Shown: piece after piece, positions 23,855 to 33,865 of the stretch
Layout of the letters: each line of letters opens with the position of its first letter
Numbering within the stretch: position 1 is the stretch's first letter
Assembly (NCBI GenBank): GCA_022059125.1
Contig: JAEUWY010000012.1
Span: 682,001 to 746,000 of the forward strand
DNA from: Corynespora cassiicola
Lineage: Eukaryota > Ascomycota > Dothideomycetes > Pleosporales > Corynesporascaceae
Reading direction: 5' to 3'
DNA length: 64,000 bases
Position numbers and translations under genes: made by a program
The notes under the pieces: generated by a model
Database searches by the model: none
What the model was told of the DNA's origin: nothing
The model's input: only the letters and a program-made list of their open reading frames with translations

Positions 23855-26061
23855 ATAGGATGTGTCGAATGTTTGCTGACTGCCAGAGCAGTCTCGGGTG
23901 TTAGTATGAGTGTAACTTGAGGCGTCTGAAAAATGGTGACAGAGCAGCGAGGGCGAACTTTCAAATACCACCACCAAGGCCAGAAATGCATGGGTAACAT
24001 AGTACACGGGGGATCGGTGGATAAACCTACCGTTAGCAGTCCTCTCTTCAAAGTCTGTCCCATCTCTCCCGTGCCCATGGAGGCGATTCTTTCCCCTAAA
24101 GCAAAAGCATACATCTTTGTCTCAGCCAAGATCGCTATGGCAGCCCTGCGAATTACAATTGCCATGCTCGTTCGGTGGCGCGAGAGTAGTTTGAGCCGCT
24201 TCGGACGCGCTAGCGGAGAGCCGGAGTTGGTAGTTGCCACATTCAGAGCTAGTGTCAAATCCAAAACGATGACCTTATGTAGGTCCGAGTACAGAAGACG
24301 CAAGGCTGCACGCCGTGTAACACGTGCGGGCGATTAGTTGCGGGGTGGAGGGCGGGCTTCAGATCGGTGGTGTCGGTCGGGGAATATACGACGGCCCAAG
24401 AAATCTAGAATCACGATAATGCGGTGTCCAAAAAGAGGTTAAGAGGACTAGACGCTGCTTGCATTGCAGCGGTTTCATTCCCCGGGTGCCTTCGCGGGGT
24501 GACGAATCTTCCAAGAGGAATGGACTGGCTTGGAAGGCAGTCTACTGCACGAACGTGAATACCCGTAACAAGTGTAGCAGCCATTTCATCATCGATTAGA
24601 AGTTCACAATCTGCCGTGTGAGACTTTTGGGTTACCCTGGCGCAAAGCCAATCCATCGATGGGGCTGAATGCCCCTTGCTGTGCTAACAAGAGCCCACGG
24701 ATTCATAGCTGCCCATATACCTCGAATATCTGGCAAACACACCAGGAATCCACTCTTCTTGGAACAAAGCGCCCCAGCCCCTTGAGCATTGAGTGCTGTC
24801 GTTGTTGACGCCGAGAGTGCTTACTGCGGCTCGGCTGCAACCGTCGACGCAAACCCTATGCATGTTAAGCAGAAAGATCGACATCCAGTCGCCAGCCACC
24901 TTCCAACGGGGTCGGATCCGCAGGACGCTCAACGGCTAGAACGTTGCACACGATCTGCGAAAGCTGCCCTTTTCGATTGCTCTCTTCTCGATTGGGATTT
25001 TTTGTACACGTTAGGAGACAGCGCAGTCGCCTGTTGAGGTGTCGTTCAAACAAGGCCCATGAACTTGCGGCAGAGACAAATGACGATGTACATCTTGAGA
25101 TGGGATACGAAACGGACGGTCATTCCTCAGGTTGTTTCGAGTCCCAGAAAAAGGAGAAACGTTTTAGCAGCGCACAACTCCAAGTCAGAGCGTCTTAGAG
25201 ACATGGACCCTACATATGCTTACTATGTCTACGAATATATTGTGCTCCATGGTATTCTCGTTTACTAGGCTTTTACTGTGTCGTGCAACGGAGAATTGAC
25301 TGTCGTACTCCTATTGATGGAGCGCCTGCAGCTAAAGGATCAACCAAAGTCGCCTTACATTGTTGCAAGGACTTGCCGCCACTCTGACAAGTTGTACAGC
25401 GATGTATACCGAGGGATAGGATTGCCCGGCCATTCGCTAAGATCTCCGAGTGTGTACAGTGCGGCCGCGTCAACTGTTCCAGAGTGGTGACACTGACAAC
25501 ATGGCACATGGTGACGTTCTTTGTGGAGCACGTTCCGTTGCTTTGGGTGGATGGCTGGTGTTTTGGAATGAAGATCCGCTAAGCACGTAGACACGCTCAA
25601 GTACCAAGGTCTTCTCGCAACCCTGACCAACCGGGGGTTGACATATGGAGTAGTCCGACCTCGAGACTCCGTGGTACATTGCGTAAACGATGTGCGCTGC
25701 TCAGCTAACGTGGTGATGATGGTGTGTAGGTACACCCGTTGGCACTGCCCCTGATTCGTAATATTCCAACACATCACCCCGCCAATCATGTAAGAAAAGC
25801 ATCGTGAAAAATAATCGACCATGCAAAAAAAAAGGGGGGAGGGGGGGAAGGGCTGTGACAGTTGCTATCACGTTTAGGCGAGTCAGCCAGAATGATGAGG
25901 TAGATGATACACCTGGGTAGCTCATCCCCGATTCTCCGGTGCACGTGATTGCCAAGCTAGCCTCATCGAGAGGTGATTGGAAGCTTGACTTTTTCGACCT
26001 CACGACAGCTCTGATCATCCCAACCTCACCCTAGGCCGTCCGACACGCTCTACCGATAGCC
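23855..26061. other. Divergent spacer MFS - PHB1
   Basis: About 2.2 kb with no supported gene. A TACTAAC plus CAG pair just right of 23854 suggests a 5' intron of the MFS gene. Many short frames occur on both strands (largest 155 codons, 25355-25822 -), all of random-looking composition with many Cys/His/Arg. The right end contains poly-A/poly-G runs and the PHB1 promoter. Confidence 0.55.
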
Positions 26062-27011
26062 ATGGCCTTTCCTCAGTCGCTCTTCCGATGGGTCGTGCCC
26101 GGCGCCATCGCCGCCAGCTTTGTCCAGGCCTCCATCTACGACGTCAAGGGTGGAACCCGCGCTGTCATCTTCGACCGACTGTCTGGTGTCAAGGAAGAGG
26201 TGGTGAATGAGGGCACACATTTTCTGGTTCCATGGTTGCAGAGGGCGATTGTGTATGATGTGAGGACGCGCCCGAGGAATATCTCGACTACAACGGGCAG
26301 CAAGGACTTGCAGATGGTCACGCTCACCCTGAGAGTGCTGCACCGGCCGGAAGTCAAGCAGCTGCCGAAGATCTACCAGGTATGATGTCTTTTTTGTCTC
26401 CTGGTCTCGCAGGAAACGCTGTGATTGAAGCTACTCACTGCGAATGTCAAATGCGCCACCTCCGTTCCAGGCTGACGCAGCTATAGAACCTCGGCCAAGA
26501 CTACGATGAGCGTGTGCTCCCCTCGATCGGAAACGAAGTCCTCAAGGCTATTGTCGCTCAGTTTGATGCCGCCGAACTAATCACCCAGCGTGAAGCCGTC
26601 TCGAACCGCATCCGAACCGATCTACTCAAGCGTGCCGGCGAGTTCAACATTGCCCTCGAGGATGTGTCCATCACCCACATGACCTTTGGAAAGGAATTTA
26701 CCAAGGCCGTCGAGGAGAAGCAGATTGCGCAGCAGGAAGCCGAGCGCGCGCGATTCGTTGTCGAGAAGGCCGAGCAGGAGAGGCAGGCCAACGTCATTAG
26801 GGCAGAAGGAGAGGCTGAGGCTGCCGACACCATTAGCAAGGCTGTCGCCAAGAGCGGTGATGGTTTGATCATGATCCGACGAATTGAAACCCAGAAGGAC
26901 ATTGCCCAGATGCTCGCTAGGAACCCCAACATCTCATACCTCCCAAGTGGTGGCGCTGGCGGCGAGGGCGGCAAGAGCGGCGGAAGCTTTCTCTTGGGAT
27001 TGAGGGGCTAA
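26062..27011 (+). CDS. PHB1: Prohibitin-1
   Basis: Subunit of the mitochondrial inner-membrane prohibitin ring (with PHB2), which scaffolds the m-AAA protease and cardiolipin domains. Proposed exons 26062-26379 and 26487-27011 (107-nt intron, phase 0), about 280 aa, the normal length. Seen: an N-terminal membrane anchor ([14 protein letters not shown]), the SPFH/PHB domain with [20 protein letters not shown] and LRVLHRP, and a coiled coil ([16 protein letters not shown] to [14 protein letters not shown]). The tail is Gly-rich ([13 protein letters not shown]) and ends in LLGLRG. It is transcribed away from the MFS gene. Confidence 0.97.
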
Positions 27012-27934
27012 AGAAGAGATGCCCAAGGGAGGACATCAGGACGAAGGGTTCGGGATTTTGGTAAAATGCATCGCCGGTGAGTCCCGGCGCTATGCTGTAT
27101 AATTACATTGTGAACAACGAAACTTCCTTGTAACGTAGGGAAATAGTCTCCTCTTAAAGTCAGTATCTTGACAATTTCGAGCTTTTGATACCAGCCAACA
27201 CCAGAGCACCACGATCGCTGCATCGGATCTGTCAAACCAGATCTCCCGGGATGGACCCGGCACGAGACCAAGCCAAGCATAGTGTATTATTCCCGCGGAG
27301 TCGAAATCTCTACAGCACTTATCACATTGAACACCTTCAGCCCGACTTCCGTAGTCCCTTGATTGTATCACCAACATGACATTGCTCTTTCACCGTGACG
27401 TCACCCATCACTGCTGTCCTGCTCTGCGTGAAATTGTCAACCTTGCGATAATCTCTTTCTCTTCCATGCTTGACCAGCTGACTCCCTGCGACTAGACGGA
27501 TACGCTGGCTGCAGCATCTTTGATCAGTCAGTCGACCAAGTCCCGCGGAGTAAGTAGCCGAGCCACTCACCCACCCAAGTCTCGTAGTTCTGGACTCCCC
27601 ACCAAAAAGCGCGGTATCCACTCCGCATCGGGACAGGAAACCGGAGGCCATTCCCGGATGGCACACAAACACATCAGAGCAACAATAAGTACAAGAGCGG
27701 GTAAGCCCCCGCCCCATGTCGCGCATCCTTCACGCTTTTGTCAAGCCCTTGGGCGCACATCACGCAACATCCGTCTGAATCGCCTGCCCCAACCCTCCCG
27801 CAACTGGCTCGTTCGCTCTCCAACCACGCAGTCCAACCACGGAGTCCAACCACAGCCGCAGAGACCCAAATCCCGCCTACACGTACCAAATTCCTATCCT
27901 GAGACCCCAGCTCACGACGCCGGGACCAACGCCC
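27012..27934. other. Intergenic spacer PHB1 - GFA gene
   Basis: PHB1 3' UTR plus promoter of the next gene. Open frames on both strands (up to 158 codons) have no recognisable domains. Confidence 0.55.
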
Positions 27935-28703
27935 ATGCCTCAACCGTCGGTTTTCGGGGGTGGGGATGCCCAAGCGCAGGGCGCAGAGGCCAGTGACCAA
28001 ATCCATTTGTCGGGAAGCTGCTTCTGCCGTGGTCTCGTTTACCAACTGCGTTTGGATAGTAAAGATGAGGCGCGGACAAGCCTGTGTCATTGTGGGAGTT
28101 GTAAGAAGGCGTTTGGGGGTGCATTTGGGTTAATGACCAAGGTACCATTGCATGGGTTTCGGTACACGAATGGGAAGCCTACAGTGACTTTACCTTGTTT
28201 GGGGATGAGAGGGAAGATGCTGACGTGATGTATAGATATATGCGGCAGACAATGGCTCGGGAACGACTGCATATCGCGAATTTTGCAACAAGTGCGGAAG
28301 TTGTATCTGCAAGTACGGCGTAAGTTGGCTGCACGAAGTTTGAGTGACATTTTTCGATGTCGGACTGCGGAGAGAAATGTCTATGCCGGCTGACACTAGC
28401 CACAGGAACAAACCAAAACCCTCTACCGCTACATTGCCCTGGGCTCGCTGGACGAGCCCTCGGCCCTGCCCCCAAAGGGTGAATTCTTTTGCTCCCAACG
28501 CGAGGACTGGATGCCCGAGATTCCCGGTGAGCTTGCCCAGTTCGTAAAGCAGTAACTGCATGTGCTGGGATATTTGATTGGTGAGTGTGCAGTCGGAGGT
28601 GGGGGGAGGCCAAGGCGGTCTACGCGCATGGGAGTCAGATGTAAGGGTCGTGAAGCTGACTATGTGTGTAGATATCTTTCGTAAACAAAAGATCAAGGAG
28701 TAA
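27935..28703 (+). CDS. GFA/CENP-V-type zinc-binding protein
   Basis: A member of the glutathione-dependent formaldehyde-activating (GFA, DUF636) fold family; most fungal members have no known substrate. Proposed exons: 27935-28183, 28236-28319, 28406-28526 and 28672-28703, about 161 aa. Zinc ligands are visible in order: GSCFCRG (CxC), SLCHCGSCKKAFG (CxC..C), and FCNKCGSCICKYG (CxxC). The splices rebuild conserved blocks: KPTIYAADNGSGTTAYREF across intron 1, CKYGEQTKTLYRY across intron 2, and WMPEIPDIFRKQKIKE across intron 3. The last exon codes for only ten residues. The size matches the family. Confidence 0.88.
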
Positions 28704-29236
28704 GTATGAGATGGATGGTGGATGGGGCAGCGGGTGGTGACTTGGGTTCAAGAGACTGGAAAGTCAGGTCTGGGCATAGAGGACAGCCAGGGGCTGTGGT
28801 GATACCAAGGTGAATGAAGACCCAGATAGGATACAAAAGAGGATGCATGTCTAACGATTGGAGCTGTTCAATGTTATACCATTCGTCCCTATTGCTATAT
28901 ACAGCAACACGCCATGGCCGTGCACCTGTCCGCTATTCATGGACGCGAATCAACCCTCACCAATGGCCCAGCGCCTCGCCGACAGCAACACCCGTCGCTC
29001 CTTGTCCCTCCAACACCCACACCTACTGGCTATATCTCCTGTCTATGCTGCCAAAGCCCTTCGTCCATATCAACAACACGTCATCACAATGACGTCAAAA
29101 CATCTTCACCCTTCGCGCATCGCGCATTTCGCATTTCGCGTCACCTATCACCCATCAAGAACCCCTCTCCCAACTCTAGACCGTCAACATCATCCACCCG
29201 AGTACGATCCAAAGGCCATACCTCTGTGATCAGAAA
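28704..29236. other. Short intergenic spacer
   Basis: 3' UTR of the GFA-type gene and promoter/leader of the OBAP-like gene; C/A-rich towards 29.2 kb. Nothing else seen. Confidence 0.55.
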
Positions 29237-30210
29237 ATGTCCTCCGACAATCTTCTCTCCACCAACGGGGCAGCCGGCGAGCCGGAGTCGCTGACCAACA
29301 AGACTCTCGAAACAGGCGCTGGCGCAGTGCAGGTATGTCCCTCCCAAAAACAACCTCCTATCTACACGCACATGGAGCTCTGTGTGGTCGGAATATGTAG
29401 ACTGGCGAGCGGAATACTAATACGGAGACAGAACTTTGCGCCCGTACAGCGCATCTGCGCGCATCTGAATGCGTTCCATTGCTATGCCGACGATACGACG
29501 CGGCGGGTTGAGGCGAATCATTATTGCAGCCATTTGAATGATGAGGTGAGGCAGTGTGTGCTGTATGATTCTGCCACGCTGCCGTCGAGGATTATCGGGA
29601 TTGGTGGGTACCTTTCTTCATTCCCCCTTCTTCTCTTTTGCGGGGAAAACGGGCACGACTGTCAAGTACAGGGGTCTAGTAATGTTTTAAACGTCTTCAT
29701 TATATCCCTTTTTTTTTGCAGCAGGGCCATCTCATGTCCTTTTGCCTCCAAAACCTCAGCGCGAGCCAAATCTAACTTTACCCAGAATACATGATAACTC
29801 CCCGCCTATACGCCACCCTCCCTCCCTCAGAACAAAAGCTCTGGCACACGCACGTCTTCGAAGTCAAATCCGGCATGCTCATCATGCCAAAGCCGGCGCC
29901 CGTCCCCGAAGCTGTCTGGGAAGCCGCCGAAAACAAGGAAATGGAGCAGGTCGTGCATCTATATGGCAAGGTGTACCACCTCTGGCAGACGGACCGCGGG
30001 GATGCGCTGCCGCTCGGGGAGCCCAAGCTCATGACGAGCTTCACGGATCAGAGCCAGATGCCGGATTTCGAGGAGACGGTCGGTGAGAGGGACAAGAGGT
30101 TTGGGAGTGACTGGAGGAGGAAGAAGGAAGTCAGGGAGTATATCGGGGAGCCGGAGACGTTTGGGGAGGCAGATGCTACATGGAGGAAAGGGGACAAAGG
30201 GAGCGAGTAG
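29237..30210 (+). CDS. OBAP-like protein (DUF1264)
   Basis: Related to plant oil body-associated proteins (DUF1264), which also occur in fungi and bacteria; biochemical role unknown. Proposed exons 29237-29332, 29432-29603 and 29786-30210, about 230 aa. Conserved family blocks are [37 protein letters not shown], the exon 2/3 junction [13 protein letters not shown], then [32 protein letters not shown] and [14 protein letters not shown]. The invariant His residues in HLNAFH and HYCSHLN suggest metal or substrate binding (inference). No signal peptide or membrane segment. Intron 2 is unusually long for this window (182 nt). Confidence 0.88.
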
Positions 30211-30589
30211 GGGCCGTGTCCGGTAGTAGAGCCTAATTAGTGGGACCTGTTGTTGGAACAGGCCGGACGGAACCTGGACATGCACCGGAAGTGCTTCCAC
30301 TTGGTCTTGAGCGTCTTCCGCATCTTCCGCATCTTCGTCCGAACCTTGACATGTTTCCGTGATGCGAGTTGCGGGAAGCGGTTGTCCCCGGTATCAAACA
30401 TGGCAGGCGCAGCCGGGACGTGGGCCTCGGTCCACCCGTCGCACAGGGTGTTGGATTTCCGTTTTTAGCAAGATGAGCGCTCCAAAAAAATGTAGACATC
30501 ATGTTGCTGGGGGGTCTGCGTCTCCCCCCCCACTCTCCTCACACCCCACCTGTTCCAAGTGCTTGTTTTCTTGCTTTGCTTTGTTCTAC
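30211..30589. other. Convergent spacer
   Basis: 3' UTRs of the OBAP-like (+) and NOPCHAP1-like (-) genes. No other feature seen. Confidence 0.6.
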
Positions 30590-31327
30590 TCATGTATCTT
30601 GCGCGGCGCCCAGGTCTTGGATGGCGCCGTTGGTCGCCTTTGCCTTCTTTTCGCGCCGCATCAGCTTGTCGAGAACGTCCTTGTCACCAGTGCCATCGTC
30701 GGGCTCGCTGTCGCTGTCAGAGGCGCTGTCGTCTGCTGCGTTGGGATCCTTCTCCTTGAGCACGCCGAGGCCGAGATTCTGCAGCCGTGTTAGAGTCTCG
30801 TTGCTTTTGAAAGATACAGTGCTTCGTCTCACCATCTCAATGTACTGCTCGTCGCCGCCCTCTACGCCGTCCTCGTCGGTGCGTTCTATGGCCCGGTCCT
30901 TGAGCGTGCCGGCTTTGCGCGCGGCTTCCAGCTCCTCGTTGGCTGCCTTGAGCTTGGGGAGGAAGTCCTTGAGGAAGGGTCGAATGTCGGGGCCTAGCTC
31001 GTCGCGGTCCAGCTTGAAGGTGGGCTTGATGCCTCTGTTGGCACGAAGGTTCACGACACCATCGGCGCCCTGGCCGTCGCCGTCCGACTCGTCCTCGTCT
31101 TCGCTGTCGCTCTCGGAGCTGGGCTCCTCGCTCGACGTCGACAGCTCGCTCTCGCTGTCCATGTCGACGTCGCCGCCGGGCGTGCTCTTCGGAATCTGGC
31201 CCGACTGATCGGAAACAGGCCGGTCGGAGGTTGCGCTGGGGGTGTCGGAGGTGAGCTTCACGCGTCTAAGGCGGGACGAGGGCGACCCGGCGTCTGTCGC
31301 GGGACCTGGGCCAGTCGCAGAGGCCAT
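30590..31327 (-). CDS. NOPCHAP1-like protein (DUF4598)
   Basis: Resembles DUF4598 proteins related to human NOPCHAP1, a cofactor in box C/D snoRNP assembly; a similar nuclear role here is inference. Proposed exons on the minus strand: 31327-30833 and 30778-30590, about 227 aa. The N-terminal half is disordered with a Ser/Asp/Glu run (SESELSTSSEEPSSESDSED). The domain core is GPDIRPFLKDFLPKLKAANE, RKAGTLKDRAIE and, across the splice, EQYIEMNLGLGVLKEK. The C-terminus is acidic then Lys-rich. The 54-nt intron (GTGAGA donor, CTCTAAC branch, CTGCAG acceptor) is a multiple of three and stop-free, so unspliced RNA would encode an 18-residue insertion. The open frame extends upstream of the ATG at 31327, but the family-like protein starts there. 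Confidence 0.8.
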   Translation of the reverse strand: MASATGPGPATDAGSPSSRLRRVKLTSDTPSATSDRPVSDQSGQIPKSTPGGDVDMDSESELSTSSEEPSSESDSEDEDESDGDGQGADGVVNLRANRGIKPTFKLDRDELGPDIRPFLKDFLPKLKAANEELEAARKAGTLKDRAIERTDEDGVEGGDEQYIEMVRRSTVSFKSNETLTRLQNLGLGVLKEKDPNAADDSASDSDSEPDDGTGDKDVLDKLMRREKKAKATNGAIQDLGAAQDT

Positions 31328-32587
31328 GGCCGGTTCTGTGTGCGGGCGCGTGCGATATGGGGATAGTGGTGCGGGCTTCGGTGCGAGAGCAGGAGCGCGA
31401 GGTTCGTGTTTGGTCTCGGCGCAACGACGTCTGGAAATTTGGCGGAGCTTCAAAAATTTCTACATGGGGACGGCGGCGGGATTGCAGGGCTGATCGGCTG
31501 CAGTCGGGGCGAGGATGGGTGGGCCCCCGCGCCGTGGCGCCCTCTCATGTCAACCATCGACCCCTCAGCCCTCTCCCCGCCAGGCACTCCCAACATGGGC
31601 GCGAAAAAGCAGCACCGCCGCGTGTGATGCCTCCGCGAGCGAACCACCTCCCGGGCCCAATGGCCGGCCCGCAGCGCCCAACGTCACCGCCAAGGCCTGT
31701 CGTTCTGGCCCAGAGTGGCTGGCGGCTGGCGGCTGCTGGCATTGGCCTCAGGCGCAGTCTCTCTTGTCGTGTCAGCAGGGGTCGTGAAACGGCGCACTGA
31801 AACCCGCAACGGGCGGCTGCAGGCTGACTGGCCGTCCGCGCTGCTTGGGGACATTCCATCTTAAATCCCGTTGTCCCGAGCCTCCATTACATAGCACCTC
31901 ACCTCTCCTCCCAGGACCGTGGCGCTACCTCTCCTTCTGCCTCCTCTGGCTCCAGTCGTTGACACCTTTCGTTGCGTGCAAGTCCGAGGTTGAGCTCCCG
32001 AGCGCCAGCCCACCGAATCCACGCCCAGGCTACGATAACAGGGGTAGACACGTCAGTATCAGCCTCCGGTATGTGATATCTCCATCCGATATGCCCGTTT
32101 GCTTTTTTTTCCCGAGAACCTTCTCTGCTCCTCCCTCGATCCCCTGATGGCTTTGGCCGCGGAGATTTGCCCCGCCACCAGGTTACCCCACCTGTGCGGC
32201 TGGCTGGCTTATCGGCCAAGTCCATATCAAACCCTCCAGCGAGCCTACTACAGTCAAAATACTCCCCAGCAACCGACCCCTGATTGTTTTCTATTGTTTC
32301 CTATTGTCTTCTTTGGCAACCGCTACATAAATAGCATTCACGGCGGCAACCGAAATTTTGCCATTCACCTTCACCTTCACCATCGTCACCTTTACCTTTA
32401 CCTTCACCTCTCTCAGTACGCCACAATATGAAGGAAAGCTATTGTACGGTGGCAGATTTATTCTGTTCCCCTCTCTGCTTTCTACTTTTCTTTTCCATCT
32501 CCCCACCACTCTGTCCCCATCTTCTTTCCGGCTGCCCGACTGCTCATTCCCAAATCTTTTCCATTCTCACACTCCACCACCGCCACC
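31328..32587. other. Divergent spacer NOPCHAP1-like - eIF4E-like
   Basis: GC-rich left half, then a CT-rich, probably transcribed leader of the eIF4E-like gene with a short CACCTT-type repeat (listed). No supported coding sequence. Confidence 0.55.
32362..32410. repeat. Degenerate 6-bp repeat (TTCACC/TTTACC) in the eIF4E-like leader
   Basis: Seven or so copies of TTCACC or TTTACC in the pyrimidine-rich stretch about 180-230 nt upstream of the start codon. Possibly part of the promoter or 5' UTR. Confidence 0.6.
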
Positions 32588-33865
32588 ATGGCCGAGATCT
32601 CTCGTCTGATCAATATGTTGCAGAATTCCGCCGCCGAGAACAACGAGTACAAGACCTTTGTCACTTCTTCACCTGGCAGACCTCTTGATTGTGGTCCCAG
32701 CCCGCCCACTCCGCTCGACCACTACAAGGACTTCAAGGCCGCCCCCAGCCCTCTGCTCAAGACTCTCCGAGTTTCTGTACCGAAGCCACTGTGCTCCCCA
32801 AAGCCTGTTCAAGATCTCAGCAAGGGTGTCAATCACATTATCTGCTCTGTCAAGACTGTCCTTCCCACCGAAGTTAAAGGGCCTCGATCCCCGTCATACG
32901 TCAGGGACACGCTCAACGACGTCGCCGTTGCCACTTGCAAGCGTATTTTGAAGGCGGCGAGTAATCCACAGAAACTCTACAACCTCTCGCTCTCACTCAA
33001 GAAAGGCACGGCCACATCTCCCAAAATGGCTGGTCGATTCCCCTCCTTGACTACCTCCAACCTGCCCCCGGCTTCCGCCACGGAGAATTCGGCCACCGCC
33101 TCTCCTGCGCGCGGCACGGCCATGCTGAACAGCATTTTCAAGTCTGTTCGCGTCCCAGAGTTCCGTTTTAAGTGGCACTTTTGGGCAGAGAAGGGCCAGC
33201 AGTCTGCTCCCTCATCCAAGGACAAGAGCACCACCGCCGCCGCCGAAGAGTTTGCATCCCGCCCCAAGCCCCTCGGAGACCAGATCATCAGCGTAAAGGA
33301 GTTTTACCAGCACTTCAACAACATTCCCGTTGAGAGTCTGAAGCTCCGCGACAGCATCCACCTCTTCCACCTCGGCGTAAAGCCCCTGTGGGAGGACCCC
33401 CGAAACGCGCGTGGTGGCGCCTACTACTTCAGGATCTCGAAGGATGTCGCCGCCCAGTTCTGGCATGAGATATGCCTCCTCGCTGTCGGCGATGTACTCC
33501 AGGGCGCCGTCGAGACCAAGCGCGAGTGTAAGTCTTATCTTTCTTTCTCCTGGCATCTTCCGCAAACCCTACCCCCCTGCCATCTCCACGCCGCAAAAAT
33601 CCTTCTCTCCACGCCCAAAAAACGTACCAAAAGCTGACCGTCTATTCCAGCCTTCAACGACGATATTTGCGGCATCAGCTACTCGGTCCGCTGGAACGCG
33701 GTCCAGATTGCCGTCTGGAACCGCGACGCTGACAACGAGGCCGGCAAGGAGAAGCTGCTCGCCGTCATTCTCGAGAAGCTGTCCGACGAGCTCAAGCCCA
33801 AGAAGGACAGCTATTGGTATAAGGCGCACAGTGATCACAAGGGCTTTGCTGGTTCGGGGGCGTGA
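32588..33865 (+). CDS. eIF4E-family protein with long N-terminal extension
   Basis: A member of the cap-binding eIF4E family, but divergent. Proposed exons 32588-33527 and 33651-33865, about 384 aa, much longer than canonical eIF4E (about 200-220 aa). The first ~190 residues are Ser/Pro/Lys-rich without a known domain. The fold begins near RFKWHFWAEKG and includes VKEFYQHFNNIP, HLFHLGVKPLWEDPRNARGG, AQFWHEICLLAVGD and, after the splice, DDICGISYSVRWNAVQIAVW. The Trp in PLWEDP matches the second cap-stacking Trp of human eIF4E and IAVW matches the third conserved Trp; I see no Trp where the first cap-stacking residue should be. The start has a CCACCATGG context. Role as translation initiator, repressor or paralogue is undecided. 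Confidence 0.82.

Noticed and set aside
25355..25822. 155-codon minus-strand frame between MFS and PHB1.
   Set aside because: Cys/His/Arg/Thr-rich random composition, no domain, no splice or start context.
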